A stretch of 48,931 bases of DNA from Chloroflexi bacterium HGW-Chloroflexi-2 (GTDB lineage Bacteria; Chloroflexota; Anaerolineae; Anaerolineales; Anaerolineaceae). Below the pieces are notes generated by a model. That model made no database searches and was not told the origin of the DNA. It saw only the letters and a program-made list of their open reading frames with translations. Numbering within the stretch: position 1 is the first letter of the stretch; every line of letters begins with the position of its first letter. The DNA lies in contig PHBY01000023.1 in NCBI GenBank assembly GCA_002840735.1, positions 1-48,931 on the forward strand, written 5' to 3'. The translations under genes and the position numbers were made by a program. This document shows, in pieces, positions 23,843 through 32,849 of this stretch.

Positions 23843-24784
23843 TCAGCGAGCGTGAGCGTGTGCCACCTGGATAGCCGCGCGGATATTCTCCCAATCCACC
23901 GTGGAAGGAATAGTGCAATCGGCCCCCAGCATGTAACGTTCGGGTGCCGTAACCAGGATCGAGCGCGTCATCTCCTGCACATCTGAAGGCGAGCCGTTCT
24001 GGATCGTGCCCAGGCGCTCAACACCCCCCATGAACGGTCTGCCAAACATCTCCACAATCTGCTGCGGGTTCAGATGTTGGTCTCCCAGCTTCAGGCTGCA
24101 GTTGACCACATCTCCCGGGTAGTCCAGAAATGGGGTCAGATCTGTATAGCCATCCACATAATCACACACATGTAGAATGTTAAATTCACATTTTTCATTG
24201 ATCTCATTCATAAGGGATAAGTCAAACGGTTTCACGCACTCCTCGAACAAGGCAGAACCCTCCAGGCGGCTGGTCTCGCCACCCTGGGTTGAATGGTAAA
24301 AGCCATCCACCCCGGCTGCGATACAGGCGCGCACGAAGGTACGCAGGCTCTCGGTAATGATCTCGATGCCTTTTCTAACCGGCGGCGGATTTTCGAGCAG
24401 GTGTTGCATAAGCCGTTCCCCCCCGACCGTATGCCCGGCGCACATGAAGGGCGAATACAGAGTCTGGATCACCAGCGCTTCTTTCCCGGCTGCCTGCACC
24501 AGACCGCGGGCAATCTCCACCTGATCCTGGTAGAAATCCATGCCGTACTGGGGCATCTGTAGCCAATCTTCCGGTTTGCGAATTTCATCCCGGAAGGGAA
24601 AGACTGTCTCGTATTGAATCTTGACAAAGTCCATTTCTGTGAAGCGAAAATACTCGAGATGTTTCTCGATGGCAGCCTGCCCACGATGAAATTTGGGATC
24701 AAAATGCAGGAAAAATGCCGCCGGGATATAAGTCTGTTGTTTGGATTCATCCAGCACCTGCAATACCAATTCTCGTTTATTCAT
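23843..24784 (-). CDS. Uroporphyrinogen decarboxylase-like protein
   Basis: A 313-residue TIM-barrel protein of the URO-D/methyltransferase superfamily. HFDPKFHRG near the start, VDGFYHSTQGG, FNILHVCDYVDGY and NPQQIVEMFG, PFMGGVER and YMLGADCTIPSTV fit the superfamily, where His-x-Cys patterns bind zinc in corrinoid methyltransferase members. The active-site arginine and aspartate signature of true haem-pathway HemE (RQAGR-type) is not seen, so a methyltransferase or unknown activity is more likely. AGGAGG precedes the ATG. Confidence 0.8.
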   Translation of the reverse strand: MNKRELVLQVLDESKQQTYIPAAFFLHFDPKFHRGQAAIEKHLEYFRFTEMDFVKIQYETVFPFRDEIRKPEDWLQMPQYGMDFYQDQVEIARGLVQAAGKEALVIQTLYSPFMCAGHTVGGERLMQHLLENPPPVRKGIEIITESLRTFVRACIAAGVDGFYHSTQGGETSRLEGSALFEECVKPFDLSLMNEINEKCEFNILHVCDYVDGYTDLTPFLDYPGDVVNCSLKLGDQHLNPQQIVEMFGRPFMGGVERLGTIQNGSPSDVQEMTRSILVTAPERYMLGADCTIPSTVDWENIRAAIQVAHAHAR

Positions 24785-24810
24785 TCAAAACCTCCTCATC
24801 ACGTCATATA

Positions 24811-26346
24811 TTACAAATTCTCCGACCAAAGTGTGACCCGATTTCCCCCGGATTTTCGGGAAATTTCGAGCGCTTTTTCAGCCCTGGTCAATAGATCATC
24901 TTCCTGTTCAGCGTGCAGCGGGTAGACAGCAAGCCCGATGGAAACTGTCAGGTCGATTGTTTGATCCTTCCATTGAATGGGTTGATTGCCGATGGCTTGC
25001 CGCACTCCATCAGCCCGGGTCAGTCCTGAATCCTTCGGGTCGTCCGGTATCAACAGCAAAAAAGCATCATTGGCATATCGAAAAGCCAGGTCATACCGCC
25101 CCAGAGATTGCTTGATCACGTTCGCAATCGCCTGCAACAGGTCATCGCCCGCCGAACGACCATAGCGGTCGTTGATCGCGCTGAAATGATCGACATCGAT
25201 CAGCATCAAGATCAAGGGGTTTCTTGCCCGGGCAGCGCGCAAGATCTCACGCGGCAGGATTTCCATCAGGTAGGAGCGAGTGTATAACCCGGTCAGGTGA
25301 TCCAGCCTGCTCTGCTCCTGAAGTTGATCATTCAATCTGGCCAATTCATCCTTTAGCGCCTGCATCTGCTGGTTGGCTTGCTTTACCTCATTTTCCAGCA
25401 GCTTGCGGCGGGTGATGTCCTCCTCGAATGCCAGAAAATGAGCCGGCTTGCCGCCCGCGTCCAGCAAGGAAGAGATCCTCGCGCCGATATAAACGATCGA
25501 ACCATCTTTGCGGCGGTTAACCAACTCCCCCACCCACTGCTCACCCGCGCGGATGGCTTTCCACAGATAATCATAAAACTCCACTGGCGTGAATTCGGTT
25601 TTGAACATGCGCGGGTTTTTGCCCAGCAGCTCATCGGCGGCATAACCGGTTAATTTGCAAAATTGGGCGTTCACATACTCAATGGAGCCGTCCAGATCGG
25701 TGATGAAGGTTGGTAACGGGCTTTGCTCGACGATGGACCTGAATTTTATTACGTCATTTTCAATCTGATCTCGCACCTGATTGGTGCTGCGCGCGATTTC
25801 CAACCCCTGGGCAAGCGCTCGATAAGCCAACACCCCGAACAGGCCGAGCAACCCCAGGATGAATACCAGGCTGAACCAGCTGGTGTACCAGTCCGGTAAA
25901 TTTGGCGCTGGAAAAACGGGTGGAATGATTTCTGTCCACATAAAGACAATCAACAGGATGCTGTACACAAATAACCACACACTGGTTTTGGGTGAAAATA
26001 TGATCCCTGCAATCAGGAAATAAAAAACCACGAACAAAATGGTCGGAAGCAGGCTGCTTCCTTCAAACAACAGAGATGCTGTCAATAAACCATACCCCTG
26101 AATCATAAAGAGAACAGCCGGTGGCAAATAGGTATTGTTTCTGAGCCGCTCGAAGCAAATGAAAAGCATGATTGCACTAACAATCAAACCCGCCATGATC
26201 GCAAATTCCCTGGCAAGCAGGGTCAGGATTACGGAAATTAATACAAATAAAAATGTAAACAGGGTAACAGGGAGAAGGAGTTGCGTTTTAATGTGCTTTT
26301 CTTCTTCTCCTGCTTTTATGAGATCAGGTAGTCTGGATTTAATCAC
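24811..26346 (-). CDS. Membrane PAS-GGDEF protein with degenerate GGDEF motif
   Basis: A 511-residue signalling protein. Six or so N-terminal membrane segments (about 20-180) are followed by a PAS domain (about 205-320: FRSIVEQSPLPTFITDLDG, RKDGSIVYIGARISSL) with a PAC tail, a short coiled coil, and a GGDEF domain from about 345. The first metal ligand (LIDVDHF) is present, but the signature reads RYANDAF where RYGGDEF is expected: both glycines and the catalytic glutamate are lost. Diguanylate cyclase activity is therefore improbable; a regulatory or GTP-sensing role is possible. GTG start at 26346 with AAGGG upstream. Confidence 0.88.
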   Translation of the reverse strand: MIKSRLPDLIKAGEEEKHIKTQLLLPVTLFTFLFVLISVILTLLAREFAIMAGLIVSAIMLFICFERLRNNTYLPPAVLFMIQGYGLLTASLLFEGSSLLPTILFVVFYFLIAGIIFSPKTSVWLFVYSILLIVFMWTEIIPPVFPAPNLPDWYTSWFSLVFILGLLGLFGVLAYRALAQGLEIARSTNQVRDQIENDVIKFRSIVEQSPLPTFITDLDGSIEYVNAQFCKLTGYAADELLGKNPRMFKTEFTPVEFYDYLWKAIRAGEQWVGELVNRRKDGSIVYIGARISSLLDAGGKPAHFLAFEEDITRRKLLENEVKQANQQMQALKDELARLNDQLQEQSRLDHLTGLYTRSYLMEILPREILRAARARNPLILMLIDVDHFSAINDRYGRSAGDDLLQAIANVIKQSLGRYDLAFRYANDAFLLLIPDDPKDSGLTRADGVRQAIGNQPIQWKDQTIDLTVSIGLAVYPLHAEQEDDLLTRAEKALEISRKSGGNRVTLWSENL

Positions 26347-27021
26347 GTCAGGAAAGCCCTTCTGCTATGAAATGCGATGAAATCTTTGCTCTCACCATTC
26401 TTTATTGTAGCATTGCTGTGTGGATTTTTGAAAATCAAGGTAATTATCTTTTCCTGCACTTGATTGAATCAGGCAGCATGAATTGAACATCCGGTTCCCT
26501 GCCGCCCAAAAAGACGGAAATCCGCTGGCCTTCGTGCGCCAGTTCGATCGCAAGCGGGACATTACCCAGTGTCTGTGACAGGTTTGCCCGCTGTGCGGGT
26601 TGCCATTGGCTCGCTCCTGGCAAACAGCCACTCAACAGCCCGTGCACCCTTACTATTACCCGCCGGAGTAGATATCAAAGTCAGATGTTTCCTTGCCAGA
26701 ACACCTAGCGAAATAACCTATAACAACGAATCCCGCACCGCCACTTTGAGGATCGGAACAGGAGGATAAAACTTGGCGGAAAGAAAGGGAAGTGAATTCA
26801 TTCAGGAAAATAATCTCTATTCAGCTTTCATAGTTGATATACCAGGGATCGAAAGCCATTCTTAATCTTAATTCTCTAATTTTATTATCTTAATTTCAAC
26901 AACAATCATTGTCAACGCTCATAATCAAATCATAGCAAAATCTTAACCCGTCATTAATAAACTTTTCTCCTTTTATTAAACACGATTTGTTACACTCTTT
27001 TTAGAAAATTAAGGAGAAAAT
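26347..27021. other. Intergenic stretch without a supported gene
   Basis: The 675 bp between divergent genes contains open frames at 26392-26647 and 26569-26769, but none shows a ribosome binding site or recognisable domain. A 42-bp imperfect hairpin (TTTGCC near 26580 with GGCAAA near 26617, inner GCCCGC/GCGGG) is the only evident structure. The right 150 bp is AT-rich and should hold the promoter of the PHP gene. Confidence 0.6.
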
Positions 27022-27801
27022 ATGGGTTTTGCAGACTTACACATTCACAGCATGTATAGTTATGATGGCACTGCATCTATCTCAGCGATTTTAAAATACG
27101 TAGCGGATTTTACTGATCTAAATGTGATAGCAATTACCGACCATGACAGTATGGAAGGCGTTCCGGAAGCATTGGATCTTGCCCCTTATTACAATTTAGA
27201 AGTAATTCCCGGTTGTGAGGTTTCTTCTAAAGACGGGCATGTTCTTTGCCTGTTTATTGAGCGACCTATACCACCAGGTCTTTCTTTATTGGAAACCGTT
27301 TTAATGGTGGGAAATCAAGGTGGTATTTGTATTGCTGCTCATCCAATGGCAAAAGGTGTCAAAAGCCTGAGATTTGAGACAATTCGACAGGTTCTGAAGC
27401 ATCCTGTTGCGTCAAAAATCCTGGTAGGTGTGGAAGCTTTCAATGGTGGATTGGTTTATACGCGCGGAAATTTATCCGTTCAACAAGAAAGCAACTCGCT
27501 TCCATTAGCACAACTTGGCAATAGCGATGCCCACATCTTACAAATGATCGGTCAGGGTGCTTCATACTACCATGGTTATACCTCTGCTGATCTAAAAAAT
27601 GCGATCATTAACCGCACAACCATTCCCAGAAAAGGGAATGGGTTGAGTGGTTCAGCTGTGCTGACTTCCTACATCCCACGGTTCGTGTTACGGAAACTCG
27701 GTTGGGTTAGCTGGAATGAAAGCCCGGAAAAACCAATCATCTATGCTCAGATCAATAAGTTAGCTTCAATCGATACCTTGACACATTATTTGCATTCATA
27801 A
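27022..27801 (+). CDS. PHP-domain metal-dependent phosphoesterase
   Basis: A 259-residue PHP protein: ADLHIHSMYSYDG (motif I), AITDHDSMEG (motif II), GCEVSS, CIAAHPM (motif III) and LGNSDAHI (motif IV), all ligands of a trinuclear metal site. PHP proteins hydrolyse phosphoesters, including histidinol phosphate and 3',5'-nucleotides; substrate is unknown. AAGGAG stands 6 nt before the ATG. It is followed after 6 bp by a GT-B-like gene, so the two are probably co-transcribed. Confidence 0.93.
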   Translation: MGFADLHIHSMYSYDGTASISAILKYVADFTDLNVIAITDHDSMEGVPEALDLAPYYNLEVIPGCEVSSKDGHVLCLFIERPIPPGLSLLETVLMVGNQGGICIAAHPMAKGVKSLRFETIRQVLKHPVASKILVGVEAFNGGLVYTRGNLSVQQESNSLPLAQLGNSDAHILQMIGQGASYYHGYTSADLKNAIINRTTIPRKGNGLSGSAVLTSYIPRFVLRKLGWVSWNESPEKPIIYAQINKLASIDTLTHYLHS

Positions 27802-27807
27802 CCGAAA

Positions 27808-28836
27808 ATGACTAAAAATATCCTGTTCATTTGTGGATCGCTTAATCAGACGACGATGATGCATAAAATTGCTTCCAACCTGAATGAGTTTGATTGTTAT
27901 TTCACACCTTTTTATGCCGAGAATTTACTTGAGAATATTCGTAAAACTGGTTATTTGAAACACACCATTCTGGATGGGAAACATTTTCAATCAACCAGCA
28001 ATTACATACAGGATAATAAATTATCCCTGGATGTAGGGGGAAAGCAAAAGAACTACGATCTTGTCTTTACAGGTACAGACTTAATCGTTCAATCGAATAT
28101 CCGCAATAAGCGCTTGGTTTTGATTCAAGAAGGGATCACTGAACCGGATGATTTATTGATCTGGATGGTGAAAAATCTTAAATTACCTCGCTTCCTCGCC
28201 AACACAGCCGCAACCGGGCTCTCCAATGCCTATGACCGTTTTTGTGTGGCATCGCATGGATACCGTGACCATTTTATCAGTAAAGGCATTCAACCAGAAA
28301 AAATAATTGTTACCGGGATTCCAAATTTTGATCATGCTCAAATTGCCCTGGACAATACCTTTCCTTACAGAAACTACATTCTGGTTGCCACTTCCAGTAT
28401 TCGAGAGACCGGTAAATTTGATGACCGCATAGGCTTTTTGAAAAAAGTGAAACACTTTGCGCAGAATAAACCGGTCATCTTTAAGTTACATCCCAATGAA
28501 AAAGTTCACCGTTCAGAACGGGAGATTCGTGCCATCCTTCCGCAAGCAATCATATTTAGAGAGGGAAATACACCTCATATGGTAGCCAATTGCGATGTAT
28601 TAATTACCCAGGTTTCTTCGGTTGTTTATTGGGGTATGGCTTTGGGAAAAGAAGTACATTCCTATTTCGATCTGGACACGTTGAAAAAACTGCAACCTAT
28701 TCAGAACAACGGTACATCTGCCAGCCACATTGCTGATGTGTGTCGTAATCTTGTTCAAATTCCAATGGAGAAATTGCGTACACCCATCAACAAAAGAACT
28801 CTTACACCCAAATGGTCTCCGTTTGGATTTGATTGA
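27808..28836 (+). CDS. GT-B-fold transferase, glycerophosphotransferase-like
   Basis: A 342-residue cytoplasmic protein. The order of elements fits a GT-B fold: NILFICGSLNQTTMMHKIA at the start, YDRFCVASHGYRDHFISKG and IIVTGIPNFDHA in the linker region, VIFKLHPNEKVHRSE and NCDVLITQVSSVVYWGMALGKEVHSYFD in the C-terminal domain. The KLHPNE and VLITQVSSV stretches resemble CDP-glycerol/poly-glycerophosphate transferases. It has no ribosome binding site of its own and probably relies on coupling to the PHP gene. Donor and acceptor are unknown; cell-envelope synthesis is an inference. Confidence 0.65.
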   Translation: MTKNILFICGSLNQTTMMHKIASNLNEFDCYFTPFYAENLLENIRKTGYLKHTILDGKHFQSTSNYIQDNKLSLDVGGKQKNYDLVFTGTDLIVQSNIRNKRLVLIQEGITEPDDLLIWMVKNLKLPRFLANTAATGLSNAYDRFCVASHGYRDHFISKGIQPEKIIVTGIPNFDHAQIALDNTFPYRNYILVATSSIRETGKFDDRIGFLKKVKHFAQNKPVIFKLHPNEKVHRSEREIRAILPQAIIFREGNTPHMVANCDVLITQVSSVVYWGMALGKEVHSYFDLDTLKKLQPIQNNGTSASHIADVCRNLVQIPMEKLRTPINKRTLTPKWSPFGFD

Positions 28837-28856
28837 ACCAGAAAAAAGCAGGATGG

Positions 28857-30014
28857 CTAGGCTTTTCTGGAGTTCACAATCGTGCCGTGATCGGGCAGGC
28901 TGCGTCGTTCTTCGCCTGCATCCAGTGAGACGTACGGCATGCTCCAGCGGAAGATCCATTTGGCATCTTCCGGCTTGGCATTCACACAGCCATGTGAACG
29001 CGGTTCTCCAAAGGCGTTATGCCAGAAAGCACCGTGAATGGCGATGCCACCCTGGATATATACACACCACGGCACTGCCGGGGTGGAATAACCGCTGCCC
29101 CCTTCTTCTTCTCCGGAAGTCATATTCTTAGAAATAATCTTCCAGTGCGTTAACAAGGTGCCGGGCGGGGTGGAATAATTGACTTCCTCACCGGTGGAAT
29201 CCAGGGTATATTGAATTCCTGTGGACACCTGGCAGTAATAAACTTCGCGGTTGCCTTCAAAACAGGAGAGCGTTTGGTAGTCCAGGTTAAGGGTCATGGT
29301 TTTTTCCACCGGATCGACGTCCGGGCTGATGGTGGATACATCCGCATCGGTCAAGACCTTAAAACCAGCGCCATCCCCCCAGAAGTATTCGCCATAGCTG
29401 CCGCCATAGCCATAGCCACGACCATTGGCATCCTCATTCCAGCGGTATTCGACAAAGCCATTGCTGCTGCGAATGCGATCCATCCAGACCACCTGACCAT
29501 AATACAGGCGTGGTGGAAAATTATAGGCTAAGTGATCATTCAACCATGGCGAAGCAATGTTGCCTTCATGGGTCAGATCGACATAGGGAACCGTCACTTC
29601 TGCCCAGAAACCACTCTTACCGGCCGGGATTTCGGTGATCGGTGTGTTGGGTAGGTTGCGAGTAGGTTGCAGCACTGAGCCATACACATAGCCTGTTGGT
29701 GTTTCCACATATTTCTGGTTGGATAGCCCCCCAATCACATTGCCCACAACTTCCTGATTCCATTCCAGCAAAGTATCCGCAGCCAGGTTTTGAATGACAT
29801 TATCCGTTCCACTTGCATTGGTGGGTTTGCTGCGCAGGTACACCCCGGGGTCAGTCACCCGCCCGATGATCTCGCTATCCGGGAATTGCGCCAGACGCTT
29901 GGGTATCGCCAGGAATTCACGTGGCGATAACCGTAAAGGTCGAAAAGCCAGCGTCCCCAACCCAATGCCGGCCACCTTCAAAAAATCACGTCGAGATAAG
30001 TTTCGTTTCAACAT
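28857..30014 (-). CDS. Tat-exported L,D-transpeptidase
   Basis: A 385-residue YkuD-type enzyme that would crosslink peptidoglycan or attach proteins to it. The N-terminus has a twin-arginine signal (LSRRDFLKVAGIGLG). An SH3-like module follows (about 48-115, VTDPGVYLRSKPT), then the catalytic domain with IHGAFWHNAFGEPRSHGCVN; the nucleophile is predicted as C343. Tat export implies folding in the cytoplasm, unusual for Sec-dependent homologues but common in this group. It converges on the GT-B-like gene 20 bp away. Confidence 0.95.
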   Translation of the reverse strand: MLKRNLSRRDFLKVAGIGLGTLAFRPLRLSPREFLAIPKRLAQFPDSEIIGRVTDPGVYLRSKPTNASGTDNVIQNLAADTLLEWNQEVVGNVIGGLSNQKYVETPTGYVYGSVLQPTRNLPNTPITEIPAGKSGFWAEVTVPYVDLTHEGNIASPWLNDHLAYNFPPRLYYGQVVWMDRIRSSNGFVEYRWNEDANGRGYGYGGSYGEYFWGDGAGFKVLTDADVSTISPDVDPVEKTMTLNLDYQTLSCFEGNREVYYCQVSTGIQYTLDSTGEEVNYSTPPGTLLTHWKIISKNMTSGEEEGGSGYSTPAVPWCVYIQGGIAIHGAFWHNAFGEPRSHGCVNAKPEDAKWIFRWSMPYVSLDAGEERRSLPDHGTIVNSRKA

Positions 30015-30125
30015 TCTTCACATTATAACGCAAGTGGAGCATGGAAAGGATGGGCTGTATAAAAACATTCGAAACTCATTACTATCCAGGGTTGGATCAT
30101 TTTTGTATCAATTTTAGCATTTCCA

Positions 30126-30153
30126 TTGACAGATCAACTTTCATCTGTATAAT
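30126..30153 (+). promoter_or_regulatory. Consensus promoter of the ECF transporter operon
   Basis: TTGACA (30126-30131), 16-bp spacer, TATAAT (30148-30153). Transcription should begin near 30160 and produce a leader of about 320 nt before the first gene. Confidence 0.85.
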
Positions 30154-30159
30154 AGGGGA

Positions 30160-30356
30160 AACTAATCCCCCGAAAGGGTACAACTTAAGAACACAATGCA
30201 CATTTCTGCTCTCTTTATCCTTATTGCTTATTATCTTATTTCCTTCATTATTATGAAGCGAAAATTTCCGCATTGGGATGGCAGAATCAGGTAAAAAAAC
30301 CTGTATAAAAAACAATAAATTTCGTACAGAAGCCACCCCTAACAGGTGGCTTTTTT
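30160..30356 (+). ncRNA. Terminator-containing leader of the ECF operon (candidate riboswitch)
   Basis: The leader runs from the predicted start through GGGGAAACUAAUCCCC and CUUCAUUAUUAUGAAG hairpins to an intrinsic terminator. Mutually exclusive pairings are visible: CAGGU (30288-30292) can pair with ACCUG (30299-30303), ACCUGU (30299-30304) can instead pair with ACAGGU (30342-30347), which would break the terminator stem. UUCUGC (30209 region) matches GCAGAA (30281-30286) and AAUGC matches GCAUU in crossing order, suggesting a pseudoknot. I cannot assign it to a known class. Confidence 0.6.
30331..30356 (+). terminator. Intrinsic terminator in the ECF operon leader
   Basis: AGCCACC (30331-30337), a 7-nt loop and GGTGGCT (30345-30351), ending in T6. 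It lies between the promoter at 30126 and the first gene, on the same strand, and the upstream gene faces away, so it can only act as an attenuator of the ECF operon. Confidence 0.9.
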
Positions 30357-30478
30357 CATAACCAGTCGAGGAATAGGCGAATATAAAAAAATCAAAGGAG
30401 GTCTTCAAAAAAGAACAAATTCACACCCAGTAATCCCAAACTTCATAAATTTATTATCATTAAGAAGGAGAAATCATT

Positions 30479-31060
30479 ATGTCACAAGAATCTGAAGAAA
30501 TGAATCTAATAACATCGGACCGAAAACCAGTACTGACTGCCCGTCAGGTTGGTGTAGCGGCAGCATTTGGGGGGGCAGCACTTGCCCTCGTTCTGGCTGG
30601 TGTCACCATTCCAATCCCCGGAACACCTGTTGTCACAGATCCTCGAGAAATCTTCACCACCGTTGGAGCATCCTTAACAGGACCAATGGGCGGTATCGTC
30701 ATTGGATTATTAGCTGGAATTGCAGAACCCGGTATTCCACTTGCCAGTCTCTTAGCCCATGTAGTGGGTGGTGTTTTCAGTGGTGTGGTATATAAAAACT
30801 TCAGCTGGAGACTGCGCAACAACAAAGTTGTCAGTCTGGTTGCCTGGGCTTTACAGGTAGTTCTTTATTATGTATTGATTGTGGTTCCATTGTTCGCTGT
30901 CGGTTTAGCTGTATTTTATCCCGATCCGGAATACGGTGGGTTCTTAGCATTTCTGGGTGTTTTGGAAGCTGGGGCTCTGCCCGAAATGGCACTTACCACT
31001 GTTGTTACAACCATTATTATGGCAGCACTTCCGGAGCGTTTCAGACGTCCGTTGTGGTAA
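30479..31060 (+). CDS. ECF transporter substrate-binding membrane subunit (S component)-like protein
   Basis: A 193-residue membrane protein with about five or six hydrophobic segments, the size and layout of ECF S components, and a glycine-rich first half (GVAAAFGGAALALVLAGVTIPIPGTPVV, GPMGGIVIGLLAGIAEPG). It is the first gene of an operon that continues with the ECF ATPase and T subunit, which supports the assignment. S components confer specificity for vitamins, metals or other micronutrients; the ligand cannot be deduced. AAGGAG precedes the ATG. The N-terminus lacks a signal peptide and carries a short polar lead. Confidence 0.75.
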   Translation: MSQESEEMNLITSDRKPVLTARQVGVAAAFGGAALALVLAGVTIPIPGTPVVTDPREIFTTVGASLTGPMGGIVIGLLAGIAEPGIPLASLLAHVVGGVFSGVVYKNFSWRLRNNKVVSLVAWALQVVLYYVLIVVPLFAVGLAVFYPDPEYGGFLAFLGVLEAGALPEMALTTVVTTIIMAALPERFRRPLW

Positions 31061-31087
31061 CTGCCACTCAAAATTACATGGAAGCCG

Positions 31088-31126
31088 GTTCCAGGTTGTT
31101 GCTTTTGCAGTGACCTGGAACGACTG
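31088..31126 (+). other. Hairpin between S-component and ATPase genes
   Basis: An inverted repeat with arms GGTTCCAGGT and ACCTGGAACG separates the two genes. No U-run follows, so it is more likely to affect mRNA stability or processing, which would favour different amounts of the two products, than to terminate. Confidence 0.5.
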
Positions 31127-31139
31127 AAGAAGCAGGATT

Positions 31140-32849
31140 ATGACTTATCCAATCGAATTTAAAAATGTTTCATTTTCATACTCTGGCAGCCAAACTTTGG
31201 CTTTATCCGAGATCAATCTAACCATCGCACCTGGTGAGATTGTTTTGATCACCGGGCCGGCTGGCAGCGGAAAAACCACCCTGTGTTCCTGCATTAATGG
31301 GTTAATCCCCCACTTCCATGAGGGACAGCTCAGCGGGGAAGTTACCATCGGACCCTTCAATACCCGTAAAGCTCGGGTAGGTGGGCTGGCATCCCTGGTG
31401 GGTATGGTCTTTCAGGATCCGGAAAGTCAACTGGTGACCAATAGCGTGCTGGATGAGGTTGCTTTTGGGCCTGAAAATCTGGGCATTTCACGCGAAGAAA
31501 TCAACCTGCGCGTTCAATCGGCTTTGGAAGCCACCCGTCTCACTGGTTATGAAGAGCGTGAGCCCCATAATCTCTCCGGTGGTGAACAACAAGCCTGTGT
31601 CATTGCTGCCACCTATGCCATGCACCCGGAAATTTATGTTATGGATGAACCACTGGCAAATCTGGATCCGGCTGGTCGCGCTTATATTCTCAATCTGGTT
31701 GTACAGGTTGCCCGGCAGCGTGGAAAGACGCTGGTGATTGTTGAGCATGCTCTGGAAGAGACCTTACCGCTGGTCGAGCGAATAATCATCATGGACAAAG
31801 GGCGGATTGTGCGCGATGGTCCCACACAGGAAGTGCTTGCACAGGGAGATATCCCCCATGTGTTTAAACGACCGGATGTGATGCGACTGGCAAACCATTA
31901 CCAACTACCCGATATGCCGTTAACGCCAGGTCAATTTCATCAAGCGCTTCGTCAAAAGTATTCCCTTCATTCATTGGCCCATAAAACTTTTCAAAATGGT
32001 CACGTTCATGACGGGGAAGCGGTGATTGAATTTAAGAATGTCAGTTTTTCTTACACCCAGGAAAAAGAAGCTTTACACGATGTGAATCTCAGCATCAAGT
32101 CCGGTGAGATGGTCGCGATTTTAGGCCGCAATGGATCCGGGAAAACAACCCTGGTTCGCCACATCATCGGCCTGCAACAACCTTCACAGGGCAGTGTCCA
32201 CGTCACCGGGCAGGACGTAGCAGTGACACCCACTCACATACTGGCTCGCGATGTTGGTTTTTGTTTTCAGAATCCCAACCACCAGATTGTGTCGTTTACG
32301 GTCAAAGATGAGATGACCTTCGGCTTGAAGACTCACAATGTCGCTCCATCAGAATTCGATAGCCGCATTCGCGAAGCACTCGAAATCGTGGATTTGAGCG
32401 ATAAAATCGATTGGGAGGTGTTCGATCTGGGAAAAGGCCAAAAACAACGGCTGGCGCTGGCTTCGGTATTAACCCTCAAGCCAAAAATTCTGGTGATTGA
32501 TGAACCGACCACCGGGCAGGATCCGGAAATGATTGATGAGATTTTTGCGATCATCAAAAAATTGAATGAATTGGGAACCACCATTTTGCTGATCACCCAC
32601 CGCATTGATTATGCGGCCTTGTTTACCAAACGAGCTGTGGTTTTGCAGTACGGAAGGATCTCTTATGATGGCCCTATCCGTCAGCTTTTACTGGATCATG
32701 AATTAATGCGATCGAATTCACTGGACTTACCGGAACTCACCAAATTAGCTGTAGAACTTTCCGATCTGGGTGTCCCGGGCTGGGCAGTTGGATATGATGA
32801 AATGAAATCTTTCCTGGATCAAATTGTAGAGGTGCAACATGGCAATTGA
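31140..32849 (+). CDS. ECF transporter ATPase, two fused ABC domains
   Basis: A 569-residue fusion of two ABC ATPase domains, EcfA1/EcfA2 type, that drives the transporter. Domain 1 (about 1-245): Walker A GPAGSGKTT, signature LSGGEQQ, Walker B IYVMDEP, ENLD-type D loop NLDP. Domain 2 (about 290-530): Walker A GRNGSGKTT, Q loop FCFQNPNHQ, signature replaced by LGKGQKQR, Walker B ILVIDEP. The altered second signature (LSGGQ expected) would make the two nucleotide sites unequal. It overlaps the T-subunit gene by 11 bp. Confidence 0.93.
   Translation: MTYPIEFKNVSFSYSGSQTLALSEINLTIAPGEIVLITGPAGSGKTTLCSCINGLIPHFHEGQLSGEVTIGPFNTRKARVGGLASLVGMVFQDPESQLVTNSVLDEVAFGPENLGISREEINLRVQSALEATRLTGYEEREPHNLSGGEQQACVIAATYAMHPEIYVMDEPLANLDPAGRAYILNLVVQVARQRGKTLVIVEHALEETLPLVERIIIMDKGRIVRDGPTQEVLAQGDIPHVFKRPDVMRLANHYQLPDMPLTPGQFHQALRQKYSLHSLAHKTFQNGHVHDGEAVIEFKNVSFSYTQEKEALHDVNLSIKSGEMVAILGRNGSGKTTLVRHIIGLQQPSQGSVHVTGQDVAVTPTHILARDVGFCFQNPNHQIVSFTVKDEMTFGLKTHNVAPSEFDSRIREALEIVDLSDKIDWEVFDLGKGQKQRLALASVLTLKPKILVIDEPTTGQDPEMIDEIFAIIKKLNELGTTILLITHRIDYAALFTKRAVVLQYGRISYDGPIRQLLLDHELMRSNSLDLPELTKLAVELSDLGVPGWAVGYDEMKSFLDQIVEVQHGN

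Noticed and set aside
26577-26625. Hairpin at 26580-26622 as an integron attC or attachment site
   Set aside because: No integrase or cassette-like gene is nearby and core-site consensus is not present.
26392-26769. Open frames in the 26.4-26.8 kb intergenic region
   Set aside because: Short, overlapping on both strands and lacking any recognisable motif; partly explained by a hairpin.
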